64,000 nt of DNA from Terriglobia bacterium (GTDB lineage Bacteria > Acidobacteriota > Thermoanaerobaculia > Thermoanaerobaculales > Thermoanaerobaculaceae). The first letter of the stretch is position 1; every line of letters starts with the position of its first letter. The notes under the pieces are model-generated. The model was given only the letters and a program-made list of their open reading frames with translations. It did no database searches and was not told the origin of the DNA. Below are positions 1 through 8,915 of the stretch, one piece after another. Both the position numbers and the translations under genes were made by a program. The stretch covers positions 43,745-107,744 of the forward strand of contig JAIQFQ010000008.1 of NCBI GenBank assembly GCA_020073245.1, given 5' to 3'.

Positions 1-976
1 CGTCGGCGAGGCCGGCGAAGTGATGGCCAAACTCGTGCAGAAACACGTACGGGGACCATTGGTTGTCGGCGGTGAACGTGCAGTAGAGGTTGTAGATCCC
101 GCCGCCGCCGTACCTGGATGAGTTCACCATGATATAGAGCGCGTCGTACGGGACATTCGCGGCGACGTCGCGCAGGCGGCGGTTCTCCTCGGTGAGAAGG
201 TAGCGCTCCGAGCCCAGAGCATCAAACGTCGCCCCGACCGTGGTGTTGCGGTACTCGCCCCAACTGGGCTCGGAGCACCCGCTGTCCTGCGACGGCTTGA
301 ACACCCCTGTGATGTTGAAGCGCTCCCTGTGCCTCGCGTACGGCTCCTGATCGAAGAAGATCTTGACGAAGCGCGCGAGATCGGCGCGGAACTTCGTCTC
401 CTCGGCAGCAGTGTACCCCTCCGCCACGATCGCCACGTCGACCACACAGTGCGGGTCGCCACTGTGCAGCACGGGGATCACTGCAACGCCTCTGTCGAGG
501 GGGGCGCGGATGACGCTGGTTGCGGCTGGATCCACGTCGATCGCGAACAACTCGCGCAGCGAGGCATCACGCTGGCGCACGGCGATCGCGAAACGGACGG
601 TCTTTCTGGGACAGGGGATCAGCACCGACTCGTGAAACGTTCGGCGCACCCCCGATCCGGCTCCCGCGGTGGTGCGGTACTCGCCGAAGTAGGTGTCGTA
701 CCCTTTCGAGAAGAGCACGACGCCCGTGCTGGGATCGGTGAGGGTCGCGAGATAGCGACCGACACCGAACGGGTCCGTGAGATGCTTACGGCTGCCCGCC
801 CAGCTCCCCTGCCGCAGGACCCGGTCGAGGGTGACGATCTCCTCCGTTGCGTTGCCGGCATGGTACGTGTCGATGCGGAGCGTCGCGTCGACGAAGGCCT
901 CGTCGAAGGTGACGGGTTGGACGGCTGCCAGGGGAGACGCGAGGGCGACCGCGGCGAGGACGGCGAGGTAGACCAT
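1..976 (-). CDS. Secreted M64 (IgA-protease-like) metallopeptidase, C-terminus cut off by the window edge
   Basis: Translated by eye from the minus strand: MVYLAVLAAVALASPLAAVQPVTFDEAF...HCVVDVAIVAEGYTAAEETKF...GGGGIYNLYCTFTADNQWSPYVFLHEFGHHFAGLADE. HEFGHHFAGLADE matches the zinc HExxH motif of M64. Not in the ORF track because it is open at the edge. Confidence 0.8.
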   Translation of the reverse strand, partial: MVYLAVLAAVALASPLAAVQPVTFDEAFVDATLRIDTYHAGNATEEIVTLDRVLRQGSWAGSRKHLTDPFGVGRYLATLTDPSTGVVLFSKGYDTYFGEYRTTAGAGSGVRRTFHESVLIPCPRKTVRFAIAVRQRDASLRELFAIDVDPAATSVIRAPLDRGVAVIPVLHSGDPHCVVDVAIVAEGYTAAEETKFRADLARFVKIFFDQEPYARHRERFNITGVFKPSQDSGCSEPSWGEYRNTTVGATFDALGSERYLLTEENRRLRDVAANVPYDALYIMVNSSRYGGGGIYNLYCTFTADNQWSPYVFLHEFGHHFAGLAD

Positions 977-1068
977 GGGATCCTCCGCTGCGAATGGTAG
1001 CCGACCTTTGTCTGGCAGAAGAGCGGTGAAGGTCAGCTGAAGCCGGGCTTCGGGGGGACGACTCGGCC

Positions 1069-2325
1069 TTACCGGACCTCCGGCATCGGGACCCGGTCGC
1101 TGACCCGCGCGTACTTCGTGGCGACGTAGTTGTCCACGAGGGCGCGGAACGCGGCCGCGAGCTCGTCGTAGGTCCCTTTGAGGGTTGTGAACTTCTGCCC
1201 GTCGATGAACACCGGGCAGGCGGGCGCTTCGCCGGTACCGGGGAGCGAGATCCCGATGTTGGCGGCCTTGGACTCGCCCGGCCCGTTCACAACGCACCCC
1301 ATCACCGCGAGTCGCATGGTCTCGACACCCACGAACTCACGCTTCCACTCCGGCATCTTCTCGCGCACATACGACTGGATGCGCTCGGCGAGCGCCTGGA
1401 ACGTCGTGCTCGTCGTGCGCCCGCACCCCGGGCAGGCGGTGACCGATGGGGCGAACGACCGCAGGCCGAGCGACTGAAGGAGCTCGCACGCGGCGTAAAC
1501 CTCGTCGCGGCGGTCGCCTCCGGGCCGCGGCGTGAGTGAAACGCGGATGGTGTCGCCGATTCCCTCGTGGAGCAGGATCCCGATCGCGGTGGCCGACCAG
1601 ACGAGGCCCTTGATCCCCATCCCCGCCTCGGTGAGGCCGAGGTGGAGGGGCTGGTCGGTGCGCTCCGCGAGATCCCGGTAGACGGCGATCAGCTCGCTCG
1701 GTTGCGAGAGCTTGCACGAGATGACGATCTGGTCGGGGCGAAGTCCCGAGGCGAGCGCCAGCTCGGTCGACTGCAGCGCCGAGAGGACCATGCACTCGTT
1801 GATGACCGCGTCGGACGTCTTGCCGAGGCTGCGGTCTGTGTTCTCGGCCATCTTCGCCGTCACGAGCTCCTGGTTGAGCGATCCTGCGTTGACGCCGATG
1901 CGGACGGGCTTGCCGTTCTCCGCCGCCACTCGGCAAATGGTTGCGAACTGCTCGTCTCGCTTCGCCCCGTGGCCGACGTTGCCCGGGTTAATGCGGTACT
2001 TCGCGAGGGCCCGTGCGCACTCGGGGTACTGTGTCAGCAAGATGTGTCCGTTGTAGTGGAAGTCGCCGATGAGGGGGACATCGCACCCAGCGGCGTCGAG
2101 GGTTCTGCGGATCTGGGGTACCGCCGCCGCCGCCTCGGGCAGATTGACGGTCACGCGTACGAGCTCCGAGCCAGCCTCTGCCAGCTCGAGTGCCTGTTTC
2201 GAGGTCGCCGCGACGTCCACGGTGTCGGTGGACGTCATCGACTGGACCACGACGGGTGCACCGCCCCCGATCTGAACAGGTCCGACCTTCACCGCGACAC
2301 TGCGGCGACGCTGGGCATTCGTCAT
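1069..2325 (-). CDS. ispG: 4-hydroxy-3-methylbut-2-en-1-yl diphosphate synthase (GcpE/IspG)
   Basis: Full-length similarity: [65 protein letters not shown]. Start chosen at MTNAQRRRS. Confidence 0.96.
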   Translation of the reverse strand: MTNAQRRRSVAVKVGPVQIGGGAPVVVQSMTSTDTVDVAATSKQALELAEAGSELVRVTVNLPEAAAAVPQIRRTLDAAGCDVPLIGDFHYNGHILLTQYPECARALAKYRINPGNVGHGAKRDEQFATICRVAAENGKPVRIGVNAGSLNQELVTAKMAENTDRSLGKTSDAVINECMVLSALQSTELALASGLRPDQIVISCKLSQPSELIAVYRDLAERTDQPLHLGLTEAGMGIKGLVWSATAIGILLHEGIGDTIRVSLTPRPGGDRRDEVYAACELLQSLGLRSFAPSVTACPGCGRTTSTTFQALAERIQSYVREKMPEWKREFVGVETMRLAVMGCVVNGPGESKAANIGISLPGTGEAPACPVFIDGQKFTTLKGTYDELAAAFRALVDNYVATKYARVSDRVPMPEVR

Positions 2326-2490
2326 GGTTCTCCCGGCCTCCCCCGGCAAGGGAAACGGTACAGTCGGGGAGAAGATGCCGTCAACCGGGGGTCGGAGCGT
2401 GGCGGAGGCGGGCCCGGGCCCCGTTCCGAGAATGCAAGCCGTCCGCCGGCGATGGGGGCGTCGCGGCTGGCGTCTGGCGTTGGGCAGCGG

Positions 2491-2871
2491 CTACGTTGCG
2501 GCGCCCACAGCCTCCTTTTTGGCGACCTCGGCGTGGACAGTCGCCATGTCGAGCGCCTTGACCTTGCCGATGAGGTCGTCGAGCGCCTCTGCCGGAAGCA
2601 TGCCTGGCTGGGCGAAGACCAGGACGTTCTCTCGGAAGATCGCCAAAGTCGGGATCGAACGGATGCGGAAAGCCGCGGCGAGTTCCTGCTGCGCCTCGGT
2701 GTCGCAGGAGCCGAACGTGATCTCGGGGTGCGTCTGGGCGGCCGCTTCGAAGATCGGCTTGAAAGCGCGGCAGGGACCGCACCACGACGCCCAGAAGTCG
2801 ATGAGCACGATCTCGTTGTCCTCGATCGTCTCGTTGAAGTTATTGACGGTCAGTTCTTTGACTGACATCAC
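2491..2871 (-). CDS. trxA: Thioredoxin
   Basis: WASWCGPCRAFKPIF active site and the cis-Pro region RSIPTLAIF. Confidence 0.93.
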   Translation of the reverse strand: MMSVKELTVNNFNETIEDNEIVLIDFWASWCGPCRAFKPIFEAAAQTHPEITFGSCDTEAQQELAAAFRIRSIPTLAIFRENVLVFAQPGMLPAEALDDLIGKVKALDMATVHAEVAKKEAVGAAT

Positions 2872-2948
2872 TCCTCCTATTGAGGCGGCGGTTGGAGTGA
2901 CGCGGCCGCGTGCGCTTCCCGACTATCACTCCATCACCATACGGTAAT

Positions 2949-2977
2949 ACTATAGGGCGCGATTCTATTCCGGTCAA
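2949..2977 (-). promoter_or_regulatory. Predicted sigma70-like promoter of the thioredoxin gene
   Basis: Minus strand reads TTGACC-N17-TATAGT (2977 to 2949), about 75 nt upstream of the thioredoxin start. Confidence 0.6.
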
Positions 2978-3000
2978 TGGTGTGCCCGTAGAAGGACGAG

Positions 3001-3597
3001 CTAGCGCCTCGTCGCGGCCCAGGCTTCCCAACGCTTTCCGTACCCGGCCCAAACGAGTTCGGCGTCCAGCCCGAGCTCTCGCGCGACCGCGAGCACGAAA
3101 CCCCGAACGAAGACGCGCTCGGGCAGCTGGTCGAACCTCTCGGCCTCCAGCGACTCAAGGAGCCGGGTCCGTATCCGCGTATGGTGGCTGAGGGTCTCGA
3201 GCGAGAGACCCTTGGCCTCCCGAGATCGGCGGAGAAGCTCGCCGGTGAAGTCCGTTTCTGGATGGGCAGCCGACGGCTGGACCGCGGTCGCCTCATCGCC
3301 GGGAGGGGCGGGCACAGGCGCAACCGCCACGCTCGAGCTCGGTGCTGGCGTTCCCGGACCCCGGGCGTCCATGGGACCTGCCTCGGGGGTGACGCGATCG
3401 AGCAACTCGACGTAGGCTGCCCGAAGCCGCTGCTGAACGTCGAGTTGTTCCTCCCTGTCGGTGATCGAGTAGAGAGATAGCGAACCGGGTGCGAGCCGCG
3501 ACGAGAGCCGCTCGTAGGCGCGCCTGATCTCGTCGGTTGTCGCACCGGCTGCAAGGCCGAGCATCTCCCACGGATCCAGCTGGTCGAAGGGCCTCAT
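3001..3597 (-). CDS. J-domain-like N-terminus fused to a RodZ-type (HTH_25) helix-turn-helix domain
   Basis: MRPFDQLDPWEMLGLAAGATTDEIRRAYERLSS resembles DnaJ helices I-II (no HPD visible); LLRRSREAKGLSLETLSHHTRIRTRLLESLEAERFDQLPERVFVRGFVLAVARELGLD is RodZ-like HTH. Start overlaps the upstream stop (ATGA). Confidence 0.75.
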   Translation of the reverse strand: MRPFDQLDPWEMLGLAAGATTDEIRRAYERLSSRLAPGSLSLYSITDREEQLDVQQRLRAAYVELLDRVTPEAGPMDARGPGTPAPSSSVAVAPVPAPPGDEATAVQPSAAHPETDFTGELLRRSREAKGLSLETLSHHTRIRTRLLESLEAERFDQLPERVFVRGFVLAVARELGLDAELVWAGYGKRWEAWAATRR

Positions 3598-4628
3598 GAG
3601 CGGCTCGCCCCCAGCGCCGGCAGCTCGATGAGCCTGCCCGCGACAGCGGAGAGCTCGAGGGCGAAGGGCGTGCCGGGCCTCTCGTAGTAGCCGGGTTCGC
3701 GAGCACGAACCGCGCGCCAAACCTGCTCGTGGTGACGAAGATGGCCGAGGTACATCAAGCCCACGCCGAACAGCCGCCTCGCCGCGTCGCACATCCCATC
3801 GCCGAGAGTGAGGTCGGCGGCCTCCCGCACCTGGTTGACGATCAGCAACGGCCTGAACGCGGCCATCTCGCGCTCGAGCGCGGCTCCGGCGGCAGGGTCC
3901 CGCTCGGCGACCGCCAGGACCATCTCGGCCGGAACGAGCGGGCGCTGGCCGCCGGGCCGCACGACCTCCTGCAGGATCTCGCGAATGCCGAGGCTGGCGT
4001 CCATCGCTTTGACGCGGCGGAGAAACGCGGCCTTGAGGAATCGGTACGCGTTCTCAACCGATGTCGGTTCGGGAACGACCACGAGGACGCCGTTGTCGGC
4101 GAGCAGGAAGAAGTCCACGACGTTGAAGTGCGTTCCGGCGCCGAGGTCGAGCACCGCGGCGTCGGCGGCGAGGTGCTTGAGCGCTCTCATCAAGCGCATC
4201 TTCTGCTGGTACATCGGGTTGGCGACCTGGATCGCGTTTCGCGCTCCGGAGATCAGACCCAGGCCGGCAACCGGCGTCGGAACCACAAGTTCGGCGAGAG
4301 AGCCCACGCGGCGGAGCACGAAATCGGAGAGCGTCTCCTTCGGGTACTCCATGCCGAGAAGGCTGTGCAGGTTGGCGCCGCCCAGGTCGCAGTCTACGAG
4401 GACCACCCGCATCCCACGCCGAACCATTTCGATGGCAAGGGTGACCGCGATGAGGCTCTTTCCAATGCCTCCCTTGCCTCCGCCGATCGCAACGATGCGG
4501 CGGGTTGGACCGGTCGCTGCCTGCCGGCGCGCGGCGCCCTCGCTCTCCTCGCCGCCTCCCGGACTGGAACGCGCGGCGCCTTCGCTGCCGGTCGGTGGCG
4601 GGGCCGCGGGTCGTTCGGGTTCTCTCAT
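3594..4628 (-). CDS. MinD/ParA-family (FleN-like) ATPase
   Basis: Deviant Walker A GGGKGGIGKSLIAVTLA, VVLVDCDLGGANLHSLLG, DLGAGTHFNVVDFFLLAD. Confidence 0.85.
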   Translation of the reverse strand: MREPERPAAPPPTGSEGAARSSPGGGEESEGAARRQAATGPTRRIVAIGGGKGGIGKSLIAVTLAIEMVRRGMRVVLVDCDLGGANLHSLLGMEYPKETLSDFVLRRVGSLAELVVPTPVAGLGLISGARNAIQVANPMYQQKMRLMRALKHLAADAAVLDLGAGTHFNVVDFFLLADNGVLVVVPEPTSVENAYRFLKAAFLRRVKAMDASLGIREILQEVVRPGGQRPLVPAEMVLAVAERDPAAGAALEREMAAFRPLLIVNQVREAADLTLGDGMCDAARRLFGVGLMYLGHLRHHEQVWRAVRAREPGYYERPGTPFALELSAVAGRLIELPALGASRS

Positions 4629-4856
4629 GATGTCCGGGTCCCCATGGCACCTCTCGCGGGCGTGGTACCACCCGGTTGGGAGACCGCCGGGATCGCCCCC
4701 GCCGGGCCAGGGACGGCGCGTCCAACGCGCGACACCGCGATGGTACCGCGACGACCGGGTCTCATCGTCGGATGCTAGCACGACACCTTGTACGACCCGG
4801 TGAGGAATCGGCGCCATTCGCTATGGGTCGGCGCCTCCTAGCGAGCGGTGGTGAGA

Positions 4857-4916
4857 GCGCGATGGGCCGCACTCAGGAGAGGCTTCGTCGAGAGTGGTCC
4901 CCCGACGGCGCCCCGC
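4857..4916. repeat. 60-bp direct repeat, copy 1 (intergenic)
   Basis: Identical by eye to 5024-5083 (gcgcgatgggccgcactcaggagaggcttcgtcgagagtggtcccccgacggcgccccgc). Confidence 0.95.
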
Positions 4917-4925
4917 GCACCACGG

Positions 4926-4947
4926 TCGGGGGGTAGTGACCCCCCGA
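4926..4947. terminator. Perfect GC hairpin between the two 60-bp repeats
   Basis: tcgggggg-tagtga-ccccccga; no U-tract. Confidence 0.35.
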
Positions 4948-5004
4948 GCCCCCGCGCTCGCGGGAATCAATCCCGCTCGCGCCCTGGATGCGGGCCGCCT
5001 CAAC

Positions 5005-7071
5005 TCAGTGCGACGCCGAGAGGGCGCGATGGGCCGCACTCAGGAGAGGCTTCGTCGAGAGTGGTCCCCCGACGGCGCCCCGCATCCATGCATCCGGGGT
5101 GAGGCGGCCCTGGCGGGCGACGCGCTCGAACTCGGCGCCGAACGCCGGCCCGCGCAGCTTCTCGCCGATCTGGAACGCGATGATGTGGCCGAGCGGGTAG
5201 TCGGCGAGGTAGAGCGGGTACGAGACCATGTGCGAGTAGATCGCCAGGATCTCGACGTCCTTGGTACCGAACACCGGCCCGTAGTACCGGTTCCAGACGT
5301 CACGGGCGGCGGCGAGCACGGCTTCGCGCAGTGAGGCAGGGTCTGCGTCGGGGTGGTCGTACAGCCAGTGCCACGCCTTGACGTCGACGAGGGCGACGCC
5401 ACCGATCTCGTACGAGGACCACAGCGCGTCGAGCGCCTCGACGTCGCGCGAGTCCGTCGGCGGAGCGACACCCAGCACCTCGAGGTCGCGCCCCTGGAAC
5501 GTCATCGCGAGCGCCTCGGTGAAGGCGTTGTTGGGTACGCCGGCGAGGAACCAGTGGTCGATCCCGGCGAGGGAGAACGTCTGTTCCACGTTGTGGCCGA
5601 ACTCGTGGATCCCGATGTTGTACCCCTTGTAGTTCATGCCCGCCGGACCGATCCGCGTACGCAGGTGTGCCTTGTCCTCGCGCCGCACGGCGGGCATCGC
5701 GTGGCCGGAACCCCGCGACGGGTCGACGACGATGCGGTCGGCGACCCAACGGGCTCTCTCGGGGGCGAAACCGAGCCGGCCGAGGATGCCCGACAGATCC
5801 TCCTGGAACGACGCGACCGTCGGGTAGCGGGCGCTCACGATGCGGTCGAGATCGGCCTCGGAACGGGCGGCGCGCGGCTTGAACCCCGAGTACCAAATGT
5901 CGAACGGTTCGAGCGGCCGCCCGAGACGCTTCGAGATGAGCTTGGCGAGATCACCGACCTCGGGTGAGCTCACGACCGCGACGAGGAGCTCCTCGACCGC
6001 CTTCTCCGGGATCTGCCGATCGATTTCAAACGAGCGCGCGATCGCGGTGGGCGCCGTCGGCGTGTACGGGTCGAGCCCCCGAACGGCGTGGAAGTTGGCA
6101 AGCCACACGGCGTACCGGGTGTCGGGCTCACGCCCCGACAAATCCTTGCCGTGATCGGAAGTTCCGCCCGCGAGCCGTCGTACCTTGTTCGTCTCGGGGC
6201 ACCAGAGCACGTCAGGGTTGTCGATCACCGCCGCCGGGATCTCCTGGCGGACGATGCGCTCCATCACGCGCTGGATCAACCGTTGCTTCGCGACACCGTC
6301 GGTCTCCCCGTAGTGGGAGGCGAGCTCGTCGCGAAGCCCCCAGTGTGAGATCAGCCGTAGGCCTTCGGGGAACGGCCGCCTTCCGTCGGGCGTGACCAGA
6401 CGATCGAGCCTGATGTTGTAGTCCGAGATGTATAGATCCGCGCGGGCCAGCGCCTCGGTGATTCCCTGCAACACGGCCGCCGGCGCGCGCTCGGCGAAGC
6501 GGTCCATCATCCTGGACTCGGCCCAGGTCTGACGGTTCCACGTGGAACCTTGGGCCAAGCGCTCGCTGAGGGAGTGAACGGGGAAGTTGAGTAGGGCGAG
6601 GAAGGCGACCTTGGTCTTGAAGAGGTCCTCGTCGGTATGGACCGCCGGGTCGAGGTTCGCGAACAGCCGATCCACGGTCATGATGGGACCGGTATCGAGG
6701 TCGCTCGGTGTGAGCAGCTCCCGGCGCACCTCGTGCAAGTGTCCGTCCACCTGCTCGAGCACCTGCTCCAGCCGTGCGGACGTCGCTGCGAGCTCAGCCG
6801 GCCCCGCGATGAAGTTCGCAGTGCAAAACGCGGTGAAGGCGGCCTCATCGCCGTCCTCTTTCCACCAGCGCTGAGCGACCTGGCTCACGCCGCGGCGGAT
6901 CTGCTCCGCCCGGGATGGGCCGTGGATTGCGATCAGGCGAGCGACCGCGCCGTCGATGGCGGCCTCCGAGACCATCACTGTGCGGGTCGGCAGTGGTCCT
7001 CCTGCGATGCCCGCAGTGGCAGCGAGAAGACCGGCCAGGGAAGAAAGCAGACCGAACACGAGAACGCGCAT
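5005..7071 (-). CDS. Secreted zinc metallopeptidase-like protein of unrecognised family
   Basis: Signal peptide MRVLVFGLLSSLAGLLAATAGIAG; IGIHEFGHNVEQTFSLAGIDHWFLAGVPNNAFTEALAM, i.e. HExxH with a downstream E. The longer tracked ORF (to 8262) is out-of-frame extension. Confidence 0.8.
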   Translation of the reverse strand: MRVLVFGLLSSLAGLLAATAGIAGGPLPTRTVMVSEAAIDGAVARLIAIHGPSRAEQIRRGVSQVAQRWWKEDGDEAAFTAFCTANFIAGPAELAATSARLEQVLEQVDGHLHEVRRELLTPSDLDTGPIMTVDRLFANLDPAVHTDEDLFKTKVAFLALLNFPVHSLSERLAQGSTWNRQTWAESRMMDRFAERAPAAVLQGITEALARADLYISDYNIRLDRLVTPDGRRPFPEGLRLISHWGLRDELASHYGETDGVAKQRLIQRVMERIVRQEIPAAVIDNPDVLWCPETNKVRRLAGGTSDHGKDLSGREPDTRYAVWLANFHAVRGLDPYTPTAPTAIARSFEIDRQIPEKAVEELLVAVVSSPEVGDLAKLISKRLGRPLEPFDIWYSGFKPRAARSEADLDRIVSARYPTVASFQEDLSGILGRLGFAPERARWVADRIVVDPSRGSGHAMPAVRREDKAHLRTRIGPAGMNYKGYNIGIHEFGHNVEQTFSLAGIDHWFLAGVPNNAFTEALAMTFQGRDLEVLGVAPPTDSRDVEALDALWSSYEIGGVALVDVKAWHWLYDHPDADPASLREAVLAAARDVWNRYYGPVFGTKDVEILAIYSHMVSYPLYLADYPLGHIIAFQIGEKLRGPAFGAEFERVARQGRLTPDAWMRGAVGGPLSTKPLLSAAHRALSASH
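5024..5083. repeat. 60-bp direct repeat, copy 2 (inside the 3' end of the 5005-7071 CDS)
   Basis: Identical to 4857-4916; encodes the C-terminal region RGAVGGPLSTKPLLSAAHRA on the minus strand. Confidence 0.95.
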
Positions 7072-7103
7072 GGCCCCTCCGTTGCGCCGAGTATAGGGGT
7101 TCG

Positions 7104-8042
7104 CTATCCGTGACGCCTGAGCCATTCGATGACCTGGCCGTCGATCCCGAGCGGTCCCGGCTCGCCGAGATCGAGCGAGCGCGGGAACCCAAGGTGTCCA
7201 CCGCGCGTGGCCCAGCGCACCTCCAGGCGCAGAGCATCGGCCAGCCAGGGACGTAGCGTCGCCGCCGGCACCATCGGGTCGTGCTGGCTGGCCACGAGCA
7301 GCGCCGGAACCGACAGACCGGCAAGGTGGGGGCCGACGCTTGACCGAGTGTAGTAGTCCTCCGGGTCGGCGAAGCCGAAGCGCGGCGCGACGACCCGTCG
7401 GTCCCACTCCCGGATCGTCCGAACCGACCGGAGCTCCCACGGCGGTTCCATGAGACGGCCGCGCCGGTGGACGGCAAGCACCGAGCGACGGAGCCTCGCA
7501 AGGAGGTACCGGCGGTAGAGGGCGCGCGTTGGGCGGTCGATCTCGATCTGGCACGCCTTCAGGTCGAGGGGGGCGCACACCGCGGCCACGGCGCAAAGCC
7601 TCCGGTCGTGCCGACCGGCCGCGTAGCGGAGGACCAGGTGCCCCCCGAGCGAGAACCCCAGAGCGAAGATCTCCTCGTAACGCATCGCTTCCGTGCTCGC
7701 GACCGCGGCGCCGAGATCGTCCGTCAGGGCCGCGTTGTAGACGTCCTCGCCGCTGCCGTCGGCGCCACGGAGCGAGAGCCGCAGGGTTGCGAGCCCGCCC
7801 GTGTGCGCCGCGCGGGCGGCTCGCAGCATGTACTCGCTCCCGGCCGACCCGCCGAGACCGTGGACGACAACGAGGAGGGCTCGAGCGCCTGAAGGCTCGG
7901 ACAGCAGGCCGCTGAGCCGGACGCGGCCCACGCGCGGGTCGTCGAGCTCCGTCGTCCAGGGTCTTGCGCCTTTGTCGGAGACACGGCTCCGGCTGGCGAG
8001 AATGTGTGGAACCACGGTCCAGACGTGGCCGGCCAGGCTCAC
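7104..8042 (-). CDS. Alpha/beta hydrolase, YheT-like
   Basis: LLVVVHGLGGSAGSEYMLRAARAA, LRLSLRGADGS, GFSLGGHLVLRYA nucleophile elbow. Confidence 0.85.
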   Translation of the reverse strand: MSLAGHVWTVVPHILASRSRVSDKGARPWTTELDDPRVGRVRLSGLLSEPSGARALLVVVHGLGGSAGSEYMLRAARAAHTGGLATLRLSLRGADGSGEDVYNAALTDDLGAAVASTEAMRYEEIFALGFSLGGHLVLRYAAGRHDRRLCAVAAVCAPLDLKACQIEIDRPTRALYRRYLLARLRRSVLAVHRRGRLMEPPWELRSVRTIREWDRRVVAPRFGFADPEDYYTRSSVGPHLAGLSVPALLVASQHDPMVPAATLRPWLADALRLEVRWATRGGHLGFPRSLDLGEPGPLGIDGQVIEWLRRHG

Positions 8043-8092
8043 GGCCCGATTCTCGCACGCGCCCGGTCGTGGTCATCGTAGAATACCGAACC

Positions 8093-8782
8093 GTGCCAGC
8101 GCGCGAACCGTCGCTCGCCCCCGGGCCACGACCGAAGCTTCTCCGTGAGCCCGTGTCCGGCTTCACCCACCTGGGCTTCTCGGTGGCCTCGGTGATCGGC
8201 GCGACGGTTCTGATCACCCTGGCGGCGGTCCACCGGAAGTGGTGGCACCTCGGGGCGTTCATCGTCTACGGGGTTTCGCTGACGCTGCTCTACATCGCGA
8301 GCTCGCTGTACCACCTCCTGCCTGTCTCCGAGCGTGCCCAGCGGGTGCTGCGACAGCTCGACCACGTCGCGATCTTCCTGCTCATAGCCGGCACGTACAC
8401 CCCGATCTGCCTGGTGCCGTTGCGCGGCCCCTGGGGGTGGTCGCTGTTCGGGGCGGTGTGGGCGCTGGCGCTCGGCGGGATGTTCCTCGCCATCTTCGCC
8501 ATCAACGCGCCGCGGTGGCTCTCGGTGGGCCTTTACCTCTCTCTCGGCTGGCTGGTGATCATCGCGATCTGGCCGCTGCTCCACCGCATCTCGGCGTCCG
8601 GCCTCGTGTGGTTCGGCATCGGCGGCCTCTTCTACACCGTCGGTGCGGTGATCTATGGCGTGAAGCGTCCCAACCCGGTACCCAACGTCTTCGGTTTTCA
8701 CGAGATCTTTCATCTGTTCGTGATGGCGGGCTCGGCGGCACACTTCTGGGCGATCGCGCGCGCGGTGCTGCCGCTACCATGA
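8093..8782 (+). CDS. Hemolysin III / YqfA family membrane protein
   Basis: SSLYHLLPVSERAQRVLRQLDHVAIFLLIAGTYTPICLV, GVKRPNPVPNVFGFHEIFHLFVMAGSAAHFWAI. GTG start assumed at 8093. Confidence 0.9.
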   Translation: MPAREPSLAPGPRPKLLREPVSGFTHLGFSVASVIGATVLITLAAVHRKWWHLGAFIVYGVSLTLLYIASSLYHLLPVSERAQRVLRQLDHVAIFLLIAGTYTPICLVPLRGPWGWSLFGAVWALALGGMFLAIFAINAPRWLSVGLYLSLGWLVIIAIWPLLHRISASGLVWFGIGGLFYTVGAVIYGVKRPNPVPNVFGFHEIFHLFVMAGSAAHFWAIARAVLPLP

Positions 8783-8915
8783 TCGCGGACCCGGAGCGGC
8801 TCCGGCGCTCTCCAGGCCCACCGGAACTTTCCTGCCTGCGCACTCGTAGATAGGGTGGTTACGGGATCAACCCCGACGGTATCGGTGTCAGCAACGGCTG
8901 CCCCAAGGAGGAAGC

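Noticed and set aside
2944-2959. T7-promoter-like string taatactataggg on the plus strand
   Set aside because: It lacks the internal gactcac of the T7 promoter and is better explained as the -10 region of a minus-strand sigma70-type promoter (TTGACC-N17-TATAGT) for thioredoxin.
7072-8262. N-terminal extension of the 5005-8262 ORF (1085 aa)
   Set aside because: The extension overlaps the real YheT-like hydrolase gene in another frame; the native start with a signal peptide is at 7071.
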